From SG8-30 sp964406445 (GTDB lineage Bacteria > Pseudomonadota > Gammaproteobacteria > Steroidobacterales > Steroidobacteraceae): a DNA stretch of 64,000 bases. Made by a program: the position numbers and the translations under genes. This document shows, in pieces, positions 34,780-42,866 of this stretch. The notes below the pieces were generated by a model. That model did not search any database. It was not told where the DNA came from and saw only the letters and a program-made list of their open reading frames with translations. Numbering within the stretch: the first letter of the stretch is position 1; each line of letters begins with the position of its first letter. Where the stretch lies: the NCBI GenBank assembly GCA_964406445.1, contig CAYORU010000005.1, positions 62,001 through 126,000 on the forward strand. Reading direction: 5' to 3'.

Positions 34780-36216
34780 ATGCAAGACTTCTTCGCCGCG
34801 GTCGCGGTCTTCTCCGACTTCCTCTGGGGCGGCAACTGGGGCGAGGTCCGAGTTCTGCCGATGGGCGTCGTGACCATTGCGCTGCTCGGCACGGGCCTGT
34901 TCTTCATGCTGCGGCTCGGCTTTCGGCCGCTCAGGCGCCTCGGCCCGGCCTTCGCCGTCATGTGGCGCGGCCGGCAGGCGACGGGCGCGGGCGAGATCAC
35001 GCCCTGGCAGGCGGTGTCGACGGCGCTTTCCGGACAGATCGGCACGGGGAACCTCGCCGGGGTCGCCACGGCCATCACGCTGGGCGGTCCCGGCGCGGTG
35101 TTCTGGATGTGGGTCACGGCGATCTTCGGCATGGCCGCCGCCTTCGCGGAGAGCTCGCTGGCCGTGCGCTTCCGCGAGCGCCATCCGGACGGGCACGTCC
35201 ACGGCGGGCCGATGTACTACATCCGGAACGGGCTCGGCGCCTCGTGGGGCTGGCTCGCCGTCCTTTTCTGCCTCGGCACGCTGGTTTCCTCGCTGGTGAC
35301 CGGCAACATGATCCAGGCCAACTCGGTGACCCAGTCCGTCGTCGAGGCTGGCCGCGGTCTCGGCTTCGCGGTGCCGAACTGGAGCGTCGGCGTCGCCATC
35401 GCCCTGCTCGCCTTCCTGGTGATCATCGGCGGCATCAAGAGCATCGGCGCCTTCGCCGGCAGGCTGGTGCCCTTCATGGCGGCGGCCTACGTCCTGGCCG
35501 CGCTGGTGGTGCTCTCGATGAACCTCGAGCACCTCGGCGACGCCCTCAAGCTGATCGTGCTCTCGGCCTTCGGCATCGAGCAGGCCGCCGGCGGCGTGGC
35601 GGGCTACGGCGTGCTCGCCGCCATGCGCGCGGGCGTCGCGCGCGGCCTGTTCTCCAACGAGGCGGGCCAGGGTTCCGCGCCGATCGCCCACGCGGCGGCC
35701 AAGACCGACAGCCCCGTGCGCCAGGGCGAGATCGCGATGGTCGGCGTGTTCATCGACACCATCATCATCTGCACCATGACGGCGCTCGTGATCCTCGTCG
35801 TGGACGGCAGCTACGTCAGCCAGAACGGCACCGCGACGGTGGAGTACGCCTGGCAGTCCACCGACCTGCAGGCTTCCGCCATCACCACGGCCGCGTTCGC
35901 CGCAGGCATGCCGGGCGGCCAGTGGGTCGTGCTCGCGGCCCAGTTCCTGTTCGCCTTCACCACGATCATCGGCTGGTCCTACTACGGCGAGCAGGCCGCG
36001 GGCTACCTGTTCGGCGATCGCGCCGCGGTGCCGTGGCGCTACGTCTGGATCGTGTTCGTGTTCCTCGGCACGCTGGTCGTGCACGTGGACGGGCTGTGGC
36101 TGCTGGGCGACGTCGCCAACTCGGCGATGCTGTTCCCGAACGTCGTGGCGATCCTCGCGCTGTCGGGCATCGTCGTCGCCATGGCGCGCGAGGCCGACGC
36201 ACGCCGCAGCGGCTGA
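34780..36216 (+). CDS. Sodium:amino-acid symporter (AGCS/alanine-glycine family)
   Basis: A 478-residue AGCS-family transporter with about 11 helices. The family signatures SGQIGTGNLAGVATAITLGGPGAVFWMW and FSNEAGQGSAPIAHAAAKTDSPVRQG are both present (given here in separate stretches: SGQIGTGNLAGVATAI, then GGPGAVFWMW). It takes up alanine or glycine with sodium. The ATG at 34780 follows a GAGGGAG ribosome site; the longer upstream frame reads through the cydA antisense. It diverges from cydA with 231 bp between. Confidence 0.92.
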   Translation: MQDFFAAVAVFSDFLWGGNWGEVRVLPMGVVTIALLGTGLFFMLRLGFRPLRRLGPAFAVMWRGRQATGAGEITPWQAVSTALSGQIGTGNLAGVATAITLGGPGAVFWMWVTAIFGMAAAFAESSLAVRFRERHPDGHVHGGPMYYIRNGLGASWGWLAVLFCLGTLVSSLVTGNMIQANSVTQSVVEAGRGLGFAVPNWSVGVAIALLAFLVIIGGIKSIGAFAGRLVPFMAAAYVLAALVVLSMNLEHLGDALKLIVLSAFGIEQAAGGVAGYGVLAAMRAGVARGLFSNEAGQGSAPIAHAAAKTDSPVRQGEIAMVGVFIDTIIICTMTALVILVVDGSYVSQNGTATVEYAWQSTDLQASAITTAAFAAGMPGGQWVVLAAQFLFAFTTIIGWSYYGEQAAGYLFGDRAAVPWRYVWIVFVFLGTLVVHVDGLWLLGDVANSAMLFPNVVAILALSGIVVAMAREADARRSG

Positions 36217-36257
36217 GCCTGCCTGACCGGCCGCGGGCCGCGCGGTAAGATCACGCC

Positions 36258-37709
36258 ATGACCGACGCCCAAGCCGCGGCCACGCCGGCCGCCCTGGATG
36301 CGCTGCGCGAGCTGCTCGGCCCCGCCGGATTCCTCGACCAGCCCGGCGACGTCGAACCCTTCCTGGTCGACCACCGCCGCCGCTACCGGGGCACGACGCC
36401 GCTCGTCGCGCTTCCCGATTCGACCGCGCGCGTCTCCGCCCTGCTGCGGCGCTGTGCCGAACTCGGCCTCGGCGTCGTCCCGCACGGCGGCAACACGGGC
36501 TATTGCGGCGGCGCGACGCCGCGTCGGGGCGGCGGCGAGATCGTCGTCTCGCTCAGACGCCTCGCCCGGATCCGGGCGCTCGACGCGGACAACGACTCGA
36601 TCGTGGTCGAGGCCGGCTGCGTGCTGCGCGAAGTGCAGGCCGCCGCCGAGGCGGCCAACCGGCTGTTCCCGATGTCGCTCGGCTCCGAGGGCTCCTGCAC
36701 CATCGGCGGCAACCTCGCGACGAACGCCGGCGGCACCGCCGTGCTGCGCTACGGGATGATGCGCGACCTCGTGCTGGGCCTCGAGGTCGTCCTGCCCGAC
36801 GGCCGGGTGCTGGACCAGTTGCGCGGCCTGCGCAAGGACAACACCGGCTACGACCTGCGGCACCTGTTCATCGGCGCGGAGGGCACCCTCGGCATCATCA
36901 CCGCGGCGGCGCTCAAGCTGTTCCCGCGCCCGGCTGGCTACGCGACCGCCTTCATCGCGCTGCCCGATCCCGCGGCGGCCCTTGGCCTGCTCGGCCGGCT
37001 GCAGGGGGGCCTCGGCGACGCCGTGACCACCTTCGAACTGGTGCCGAGGATCGCCGTCGAGCTGACCTGCCGCCACGTGCCGGGGGTCGCCGACCCCTTC
37101 GGCGGCGCGTGGCCCTGGTACGTGCTGGTCGAGGCGGCCGTGCCCTACGCGGGCTCCGGCGTGCCTGACCAGCTGGAATCGCTGCTCGCCGAGTCGCTGG
37201 AGGCCGGCGAGCTGCACGACGTCGTCATCGCGGCCTCGCTCGCGCAGCGCGACGCGCTGTGGAAACTGCGCGAGACGATCCCCGAGGCCCAGACGCGGGC
37301 GGGCGCCAGCCTCAAGCACGACGTGTCGGTCAAGAAGCACCGGCTGCCGCTCTTCATCGACGAGGGACGCGCGCTGCTGGAACGCCTGGTCCCCGGCGGG
37401 CGGCTGGTCTGCTACGGCCACCTCGGCGACGGCAACCTGCACTTCAACCTGAGCCCGCCGGAGGGCGCGGACGCAGGGGCCTTCCTCGCCCGCGGCGAGG
37501 AGATCCGCTGCGCGGTGCACGAACTCGTCGCCCGCCACCGCGGCAGCTTCAGCGCGGAGCACGGCATCGGCCAGGACAAGGTGGCGGAGCTGGAGCGCTA
37601 CGAGGACCCGGTCGCCCTCGAGCTGATGCGCGGCATCAAGCGCCTCGTCGACCCGCTCGGGATCATGAACCCCGGCAAGGTGCTCCGCGACCGGGAGGCG
37701 GGCCCGTGA
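36258..37709 (+). CDS. FAD-linked oxidase (GlcD/D-2-hydroxyacid dehydrogenase type)
   Basis: A 483-residue flavoprotein with an N-terminal PCMH FAD-binding domain (PHGGNTGYCGGATP; GSEGSCTIGGNLATNAGGTA) and a C-terminal FAD-oxidase domain with GHLGDGNLHFNL and SAEHGIGQDKV (metal and substrate His). This family oxidises D-lactate, D-2-hydroxyglutarate or glycolate to the keto acid. It is stand-alone, with no fused iron-sulfur part. It overlaps the VOC gene by 4 bp; together they may form a small catabolic route for a 2-hydroxyacid (inference). Confidence 0.88.
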   Translation: MTDAQAAATPAALDALRELLGPAGFLDQPGDVEPFLVDHRRRYRGTTPLVALPDSTARVSALLRRCAELGLGVVPHGGNTGYCGGATPRRGGGEIVVSLRRLARIRALDADNDSIVVEAGCVLREVQAAAEAANRLFPMSLGSEGSCTIGGNLATNAGGTAVLRYGMMRDLVLGLEVVLPDGRVLDQLRGLRKDNTGYDLRHLFIGAEGTLGIITAAALKLFPRPAGYATAFIALPDPAAALGLLGRLQGGLGDAVTTFELVPRIAVELTCRHVPGVADPFGGAWPWYVLVEAAVPYAGSGVPDQLESLLAESLEAGELHDVVIAASLAQRDALWKLRETIPEAQTRAGASLKHDVSVKKHRLPLFIDEGRALLERLVPGGRLVCYGHLGDGNLHFNLSPPEGADAGAFLARGEEIRCAVHELVARHRGSFSAEHGIGQDKVAELERYEDPVALELMRGIKRLVDPLGIMNPGKVLRDREAGP

Positions 37710-38740
37710 GCGCTGCGGAACCGGCCTGCGTCGGCGGCCTCTACGAGGCCTGCGTCGGCGTGCCCGACCTCGCGGCGGCGATCGCCGACTTCGAGCGCTA
37801 CGGCTGCCGCGTCGGGCGCATCGGCGAACTCGACGCGGCCGCCGCGCGCGCGCTGTACGGCCACGATTCCGCGCTCCGCTCCGCGCGGCTCGAGCACCTC
37901 GATGCCGACCACGGCCTCGTCAGGCTGATGCAGTGGGAGCGCCCCCTGAACGACGGGCTCGGCCTCGGTCCCGACCTGCGTTGCGTCGGCAGCCGCTGGG
38001 GCGTGCGACTGACCGACAGCGTCATGAACATCGCCAACCACGCCGAGCGCGCGCGCGCGGCCGGCGCGCCGCTAACGCTGATCGAGCCCATCCTCGCGGT
38101 CATCGGCGAGGTGACCGGCGAGCGCGCCGCCGTGCCGTTCCACGACCCGGTCGTGGGCGTGCGCGAGATGGTGCTGCTGCAGCCGCACTACCGGCAGGTG
38201 TTCTTCGAGCGCTTCGGCTACGACAGTCCCCTGTACGGGCGGATCGACCCGCACTGCCTGTTCCGCACCAGCCAGCACACGCACTTCGGGATGATGATCG
38301 TGAACGACGACCATCGCGTGCTGGATTTCTACGACGAAGTGCTCGGCCTGCGGCGCTGGTTCGACGCCGAGCGGCCCTACGCCGAGGCGACCGGCTCGAG
38401 GAGGATCTTCGGCCTCGCGGAGGGCGAGACCCACTGGATGGTGGACTTCGACGACCCGCGCTCGGGACAGGCGCTCGCCGAGAGGCGCTCGGGCAAGCTC
38501 AAGGTGGTGCGATTCGCCCGCACGAGCAGGCTGATCGACCGGATGGACCGGTCGCGTCCCGGCTGCCTCGGCTACTCCGCCTACACCTGGCGGACGCGTC
38601 ACATCGAGGGGATGCACCGGCGCGTGTCCGCCGCGGGCGCGACGGCCGTTTCCGACGTGCTCGCGGACGAGTTCGGCGCCCGAAGCTTCAGCTTCACGGC
38701 ACCGGACGGCTACCCGTGGGTGCTCGTCGACGCCGGTTGA
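37706..38740 (+). CDS. VOC-family (glyoxalase/dioxygenase-fold) protein, two domains
   Basis: A 344-residue protein with two VOC modules (about residues 8-165 and 185-340). The second contains THFGMMIVNDDHRVLDFYDEVLGL and ends SFSFTAPDGYPWVLVD, typical of extradiol-dioxygenase-like or lyase proteins. Metal ligands cannot be assigned with certainty. The GTG start at 37706 overlaps the FAD oxidase stop. Product of unknown substrate, coupled to a hydroxyacid dehydrogenase. Confidence 0.8.
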   Translation: MSAAEPACVGGLYEACVGVPDLAAAIADFERYGCRVGRIGELDAAAARALYGHDSALRSARLEHLDADHGLVRLMQWERPLNDGLGLGPDLRCVGSRWGVRLTDSVMNIANHAERARAAGAPLTLIEPILAVIGEVTGERAAVPFHDPVVGVREMVLLQPHYRQVFFERFGYDSPLYGRIDPHCLFRTSQHTHFGMMIVNDDHRVLDFYDEVLGLRRWFDAERPYAEATGSRRIFGLAEGETHWMVDFDDPRSGQALAERRSGKLKVVRFARTSRLIDRMDRSRPGCLGYSAYTWRTRHIEGMHRRVSAAGATAVSDVLADEFGARSFSFTAPDGYPWVLVDAG

Positions 38741-38747
38741 GGGGCGC

Positions 38748-39359
38748 GTGACTCGCGAAAGCCCCCGCCCAGCGCGCGCCGCCCCGCGGCCCCCCTCGCT
38801 CGCGCTGCCGATCGACACGCCGCGGCTTCGCCTGCGCGACTTCGAGCCCCGCGACCTGCCCGCGATGGCCGGCTGGAGCGCGGACCCGCGCGTGACGAAG
38901 CACCTGCTGTTCGGCCCGCGCGACGCCGAAGCGGCTCGCCGCCACCTCGACGGCGTCATCCAGGCCCAGTCGTCGCGCCGCCGGCGATTCTGGGAGCTCG
39001 CCATCGAGCGGGCAGCGGACGCCGCGATCCTCGGCGCCTGCGACCTGACCCTGCAGAGCCGCGAGGAACTCGAGGTCGGCTACCTGCTCGCGCGGCCGCA
39101 CTGGGGCCAGGGCTACGCCACCGAGGCGCTGCGGGCGGTGCTGGCGGCCGGCTTCAACGAGCTCGGCGTCGTCAGGATCGTCGCGACGACCGCGGTGGGC
39201 AACGATCGGTCGACCCGGGTCCTGGAGCGCGCCGGCCTGCGCTGGGAGGCCCTGCTGCGCGGCCACGCCCGTGGACGCGGACGGACCTGGGACGTGAACG
39301 TGTTCTGCGTCGGCCGCGAGGACTGGCAGGCGGTTGCCGGGGCCGAGGGTGCGGCGTGA
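38748..39359 (+). CDS. GNAT N-acetyltransferase (RimJ/RimL type)
   Basis: A 203-residue acetyltransferase of the Acetyltransf_3 group: IDTPRLRLRDFEPRDLPAM start and VGYLLARPHWGQGYATEALRAV acetyl-CoA binding loop, then VRIVATTAVGNDRSTRVLERAGLRWE. GTG start 7 bp after the VOC stop, so probably in the same transcript. Substrate unknown. Confidence 0.85.
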   Translation: MTRESPRPARAAPRPPSLALPIDTPRLRLRDFEPRDLPAMAGWSADPRVTKHLLFGPRDAEAARRHLDGVIQAQSSRRRRFWELAIERAADAAILGACDLTLQSREELEVGYLLARPHWGQGYATEALRAVLAAGFNELGVVRIVATTAVGNDRSTRVLERAGLRWEALLRGHARGRGRTWDVNVFCVGREDWQAVAGAEGAA

Positions 39360-39381
39360 CCGGATCGCGCCGCGCGCCGGC

Positions 39382-39576
39382 TCAGCGGCCGGGTGGCCGG
39401 CGGGGCGGCGCAGCGTCGTGATCTTCGTCCTCTCCGTCCTCTTCGTCCGGGAACGTGCCCTTGCGCCAGCCGCCGGGCGGCGGCGGCGGCACCTGGTTGC
39501 GGGTGCGCCAGACCATCAGCAGCTGGGCGACGAGGTAGGCCGCGACCAGCCCGATGATGATCCACGCGACCTTCAT
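39382..39576 (-). CDS. Small single-helix membrane protein
   Basis: A 64-residue protein with one N-terminal membrane helix (MKVAWIIIGLVAAYLVAQLL), a Pro-rich stretch (VPPPPPGG) and a short acidic DEEDGEDEDHD segment with basic ends. The ATG at 39576 was preferred over the longer in-frame start. It follows tesB on the same strand by 16 bp. No family recognised; small, but the helix and operon position make a real gene likely. Confidence 0.6.
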   Translation of the reverse strand: MKVAWIIIGLVAAYLVAQLLMVWRTRNQVPPPPPGGWRKGTFPDEEDGEDEDHDAAPPRRPPGR

Positions 39577-39592
39577 GATTCCCTGCGGCGCC

Positions 39593-40486
39593 TCAGCGCC
39601 GGTCCTCGCCGGGCCGGCGCGTGCCGCGCCAGCCGCCCGGGCGCTCACGGATCAGGCCTTCCTGCGCGACGCTCGCCACCAGGCGCCCGTCGCGGGTGAA
39701 CACGCTGCCGCGCGCGAAGCCGCGCGAGCTCGCGGCGTTAGGGCTGTCGATCGCATAGAGCAGCCAGTCGTCGACGCGTGCCGGCCGGTGGATCCACAGC
39801 GCGTGGTCGATGCTCGCCATCTGCAGGTCGAAGAACGATCGGCCGTGCGGCAGGTTGGCGGAGTCGAGCAGGTGGTAGTCGGAGACGTAGGCGAGCAGGC
39901 AGCGGTGCAGCGCCGGGTCGTCGGGCGCACGGTCCACCAGCCGGAACCACACGTGCTTGACCGGCTCGCGCTTCTCCGGGTGAACGTAGTCGGGCGGGCG
40001 CACCGGGCGGAACTCGAAGGGCGCGTAGTGCTCGAAGAAGCGCGCGACCTTCTCGGGCACGCGGGACAGGATCTCCGCTTCCAGATCCTCCGCCTCCTGC
40101 AGCTGTTCCGGTGGCGGCACCTTCGGCATCGGCAGCTGGTGCTCCACGCTGTCCTCCGGCGCCTGGAAGGACGAGGACATGGTCAGGATCGGCTGGCCGT
40201 TCTGGATCGCGACCACGCGCCGGCTGGTGAAGTGGCCTCCATCGCGGCTGCGCTCGACCTGGTAGACGATCGGCGCCGCGATGTCGCCGCGCCTGAGGAA
40301 GTAGGCGTGCAGCGAGTGCACCAGGCGGTCCTCGACGGTGCGCGAGGCCGCCACCAGCGCCTGCCCGAGCACCTGGCCGCCGAAAACCTGCGGCGAGCCG
40401 ATGTCCTGGCTCACGCCACGAAAGAGATTGAGCTCGAGCCGCTCGAGGTCGAGCAGTTCGAGCAGCGCCGCCAGCCTGCGATCCAT
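39593..40486 (-). CDS. tesB: Acyl-CoA thioesterase II
   Basis: A 297-residue double-hotdog thioesterase. AVFGGQVLGQAL-like motif (SPQVFGGQVLGQALVAASRTV), VHSLHAYFLRRGD and the second-hotdog DHALWIHR with catalytic Asp, plus the C-terminal Gln in the SVAQEGLIR segment, agree with E. coli TesB. It hydrolyses medium- to long-chain acyl-CoA. The ATG at 40486 has a clear GGAGG ribosome site on the minus strand, so the longer 40537 start was rejected. Divergent from the hom promoter. Confidence 0.93.
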   Translation of the reverse strand: MDRRLAALLELLDLERLELNLFRGVSQDIGSPQVFGGQVLGQALVAASRTVEDRLVHSLHAYFLRRGDIAAPIVYQVERSRDGGHFTSRRVVAIQNGQPILTMSSSFQAPEDSVEHQLPMPKVPPPEQLQEAEDLEAEILSRVPEKVARFFEHYAPFEFRPVRPPDYVHPEKREPVKHVWFRLVDRAPDDPALHRCLLAYVSDYHLLDSANLPHGRSFFDLQMASIDHALWIHRPARVDDWLLYAIDSPNAASSRGFARGSVFTRDGRLVASVAQEGLIRERPGGWRGTRRPGEDRR

Positions 40487-40527
40487 GAATTCCTCCACCT
40501 TCCCGCGCAAGCGTACCTGAGCGGGGA

Positions 40528-40556
40528 TTGACCGCACACAGGCCGCCCGCTAGACT
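40528..40556 (+). promoter_or_regulatory. Sigma70-type promoter of hom
   Basis: TTGACC (40528-40533), 17-bp spacer, TAGACT (40551-40556). Five of six and four of six consensus matches with ideal spacing. The predicted start near 40563 is exactly where the riboswitch helix P1 begins. Confidence 0.7.
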
Positions 40557-40560
40557 TTTT

Positions 40561-40616
40561 CTCGCGCCGATTTGAGCCTCAGCTTGCGGGCGCGTTACAA
40601 ATGCAGCTAAAGCGAG
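40561..40616 (+). ncRNA. SAM-II riboswitch aptamer upstream of hom
   Basis: The segment matches the SAM-II class recalled from the metX crystal-structure RNA. P1 pairs CGCGCC (40563-40568) with GGCGCG (40589-40594). The conserved GATTTGA (40569-40575) follows the 5' arm, AGCTTGC (40581-40587) lies in the loop, and after P1 comes TTACAAATGCAGCTAAAG (40595-40612), the highly conserved 3' part. Possible pseudoknot pairings are AGCT 40581-40584 with AGCT 40605-40608 or CTC with GAG. It binds SAM and lowers expression; hom is upstream of methionine synthesis, so feedback makes sense. It begins at the predicted transcription start. Confidence 0.85.
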
Positions 40617-40657
40617 CGAAGCAGAACCTGCTCCGCCCGTGGCCGAGCGGGTTTTTT
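40616..40657 (+). terminator. Candidate attenuator after the SAM-II aptamer
   Basis: A hairpin GCG-A-AGCAG AAC CTGCT-C-CGC (40616-40636) overlaps the 5' arm CCGC (40633-40636) of a second hairpin with GCGG (40647-40650), which is followed at once by GTTTTTT (T-run 40652-40657). The two cannot form together, so they may act as antiterminator and terminator. The stem before the T-run is short (4-5 bp). Confidence 0.45.
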
Positions 40658-40675
40658 GTTGCCCGCCTCCCGCAA

Positions 40676-40720
40676 GCGAAAGCCGAGTGGCGCACATCGT
40701 GCACATCCGGAGGCTTTCGC
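40676..40720 (+). promoter_or_regulatory. Hairpin masking the hom ribosome binding site
   Basis: GCGAAAGCC (40676-40684) pairs perfectly with GGCTTTCGC (40712-40720). The 3' arm takes in the end of the GGAGG ribosome site (40709-40713) and stops 3 bases before the ATG at 40724. A small inner hairpin GCAC/GTGC (40692-40702) fits inside. It would restrict initiation when formed. Confidence 0.6.
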
Positions 40721-40723
40721 GCC

Positions 40724-41755
40724 ATGCCCATCCTCGCCTGCGGCGGACCGCTCCGCCAACCAGCCCGTCCACTCCGCGTCGTCCTGCTCGGCCTCGGCAA
40801 CGTCGGCCGGGGCATCTTCGAGCGGCTACGGGCCGATCCGTCACGCTTCGACCTGCGGCGCGTGATCGTGCGCGACCCGGCGCGCCACGCCGCCGCGGGC
40901 GTGCCGGCGGCACTGCTCTCGGCGAACGCGTGGGATGCGCTGAACGTGCCCGCGGACCTGGTGATCGAGGCGCTCGGCGGCGAATCGCCCGCGGCCGGGA
41001 TCCTGCAGGCCGCGCTGCTCGGCGGTCGGCGCGTCGTCTCGGCCAACAAGCTGGCGGTGGTCGCAGGCTGGACGACGCTGAGGCCGTGGGCCGAGGGACC
41101 GGCGCCGCGGCTGCGCTTCTCGGCCGCCGTTGGCGGCGAGGTGCCGGTGCTCGAGACGCTGACGGCATTGGCGCGGCGCGGCCCGGTCGTTTCGCTACGC
41201 GGCGTGTTGAACGGCACCTGCAACTTCGTCCTCGACCGGATCGCCGCCGGGCAGGCTTACGCCACCGCCGTCGCGGAGGCGCAGTCGCTCGGCTTCGCAG
41301 AGCCCGATCCAGCGGCCGACGTGTCCGGCCTCGACGCGGAGTGCAAGCTGCGGCTCGCCTCGTGGGCTGCCTTCGGGCGCTGGCCGGACGTCGTCCAGCG
41401 CACGGGAATCGAGGAGACGCGGTCGGCCCGCCGCGCCTGCGACGGCCACGTGCTGCGCCTCGTGGCGCAGGTCGAGCGCGCCGGCGGGCGGCTCGTGGGC
41501 CGCGTCGCGCCGCAGTGGTGCGCGCCGGACGACTACCTCGCCGGCGCGCGCGGCGAGGAGAACCGCGTCGAGATCGTCACCGGCGGCCTCGAGCGCGTCT
41601 GCCTCGAGGGCAAGGGCGCTGGCCGCGAGCCGACGACACGGGCGGTGTTCGCCGACCTCGACGCGCTATGGCTCGAGTACGTGGCACCGCGGCAGGCCGG
41701 ATTCACCCGCCGGCGGCCGCAGTCGGCGCTCAGTCCGCTTCCGACGTACCGCTGA
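40724..41755 (+). CDS. hom: Homoserine dehydrogenase
   Basis: A 343-residue NAD(P)-dependent enzyme reducing aspartate semialdehyde to homoserine, the branch toward methionine and threonine. N-terminal Rossmann motif VVLLGLGNVGRGIFERL, SANKLAVVAGWTTL, AAVGGEVPVLETL and the catalytic-domain segment RGVLNGTCNFVLDRI, then GFAEPDPAADVSGLDAECKLRLAS. It lacks a C-terminal ACT domain, so it is a short form with no built-in threonine feedback. The ATG at 40724 has GGAGG 10 bp upstream; the ORF start at 40601 lies inside the riboswitch and was rejected. Regulation appears to be by the SAM-II leader. Neighbours are not other methionine genes. Confidence 0.93.
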   Translation: MPILACGGPLRQPARPLRVVLLGLGNVGRGIFERLRADPSRFDLRRVIVRDPARHAAAGVPAALLSANAWDALNVPADLVIEALGGESPAAGILQAALLGGRRVVSANKLAVVAGWTTLRPWAEGPAPRLRFSAAVGGEVPVLETLTALARRGPVVSLRGVLNGTCNFVLDRIAAGQAYATAVAEAQSLGFAEPDPAADVSGLDAECKLRLASWAAFGRWPDVVQRTGIEETRSARRACDGHVLRLVAQVERAGGRLVGRVAPQWCAPDDYLAGARGEENRVEIVTGGLERVCLEGKGAGREPTTRAVFADLDALWLEYVAPRQAGFTRRRPQSALSPLPTYR

Positions 41756-42791
41756 CCCCGAGCCGCTGCTGCATCACCGGGCTGGTGGTCGTGTACTGGA
41801 GGAACTGGCGCTTCTTGGGATAGACGTGGGCCTGCACGCCGAAGGCGGCGAGCGCGGCCTCGTGGAAGCCCGACAGGATCAGCTTCTTCTTGCCGGGGTA
41901 GGTGTTGATGTCGCCGATCGCGAAGATCCCCGGGACGCTGGTCTGGAACTTCTCCGTGTCGACCTTGAGCGCCTTCTTCTCGAGCTCCAGGCCCCACTGG
42001 GCGATCGGCCCGAGCTTGGGATGCAGCCCGAAGAACGCGAAGACGTGCTCGCAGGACAGCTCTGTCGCGACGCCGTCCAGGCCGTTCACCGTGACCGACG
42101 CCAGCCGCCCTTCCTCGAGCCGGACGGCGCCGATCAAGCCGGTCAGCAGGCGCATCCGGCCGGCCTCGACGAGCTCGCGCATGCGGGCGACGCTCGCCGG
42201 CTGCGCACGGAACTCCGCGCGCCGGTGCACCAGCGCGACGCTCTTCGCCTTGCCGCAGAATTCGAGCGCCCAGTCGAGCGCGCTGTCGCCGCCGCCGGCG
42301 ATGACGAGGTCGCGGCCGCGGTAGTCCTCGGCCCTGGAGACCCGGTAATGGAGCTGGCGGCCCTCGACCCCCTCGATACCCTCGACCGCGAGGCGGCGCG
42401 GCTGGAAGGACCCGAGACCGGCGGCGACGATCACTGCGCCGGCATCGAAGCGCGTGCCCTTCGACGTCGCGACGTCGAAGCGGCCGTCCGCGCGGGGCGT
42501 GACGTCCGTGACCTCCTCACCGAGGTGGAAGCCCGCGTCGAAGGGCTTGATCTGCTGCATCAGCCGGTCGACGAGTTCCTGCGCACCGCAGACCGGCAGC
42601 GCCGGGATGTCGTAGATCGGCTTGTCCGGATACAGCTCCGCGCACTGCCCGCCGGGGTGCTTGAGCGTGTCGACGATGTGGCACTTCATGCCGAGCAGGC
42701 CGAGCTCGAAGACGGCGAACAGGCCGCAGGGCCCGGCGCCGATGATCACGCACTCGGTCTCGATCGCGGCGGGAACGGCGTTGTCGGTCAC
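41730..42791 (-). CDS. Ferredoxin--NADP reductase type 2 (thioredoxin-reductase-like)
   Basis: A 353-residue FAD/NAD(P)-binding protein: VIIGAGPCGLFAVFELG at the start, HPGGQCAELYPDKPIYDIPALP, the second dinucleotide motif VIAGGGDSALDWALE and the closing FAIGDINTYPGKKKLILSG. No CxxC redox pair, so it is an FNR2 (YumC-type) rather than a thioredoxin reductase. It transfers electrons between NADPH and ferredoxin. The GTG at 42791 has GAGGA just upstream; the longer frame reads antisense to the XdhC gene. Convergent with hom, with 26 bp overlap at the 3' ends. Confidence 0.9.
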   Translation of the reverse strand: MTDNAVPAAIETECVIIGAGPCGLFAVFELGLLGMKCHIVDTLKHPGGQCAELYPDKPIYDIPALPVCGAQELVDRLMQQIKPFDAGFHLGEEVTDVTPRADGRFDVATSKGTRFDAGAVIVAAGLGSFQPRRLAVEGIEGVEGRQLHYRVSRAEDYRGRDLVIAGGGDSALDWALEFCGKAKSVALVHRRAEFRAQPASVARMRELVEAGRMRLLTGLIGAVRLEEGRLASVTVNGLDGVATELSCEHVFAFFGLHPKLGPIAQWGLELEKKALKVDTEKFQTSVPGIFAIGDINTYPGKKKLILSGFHEAALAAFGVQAHVYPKKRQFLQYTTTSPVMQQRLGVSGTSEAD

Positions 42792-42866
42792 GGGGTCCTC
42801 GAAGGCGACGGCGGGCGGGGCCCGCGGACCCGCAATTGTAGCGGATGGGTGTAAGCTCGCACGCGC

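Noticed and set aside
40601..40723. Longer N-terminus for homoserine dehydrogenase starting at 40601
   Set aside because: It would begin inside the riboswitch, and its extra 41 residues do not resemble homoserine dehydrogenases; ATG 40724 has a good GGAGG site.
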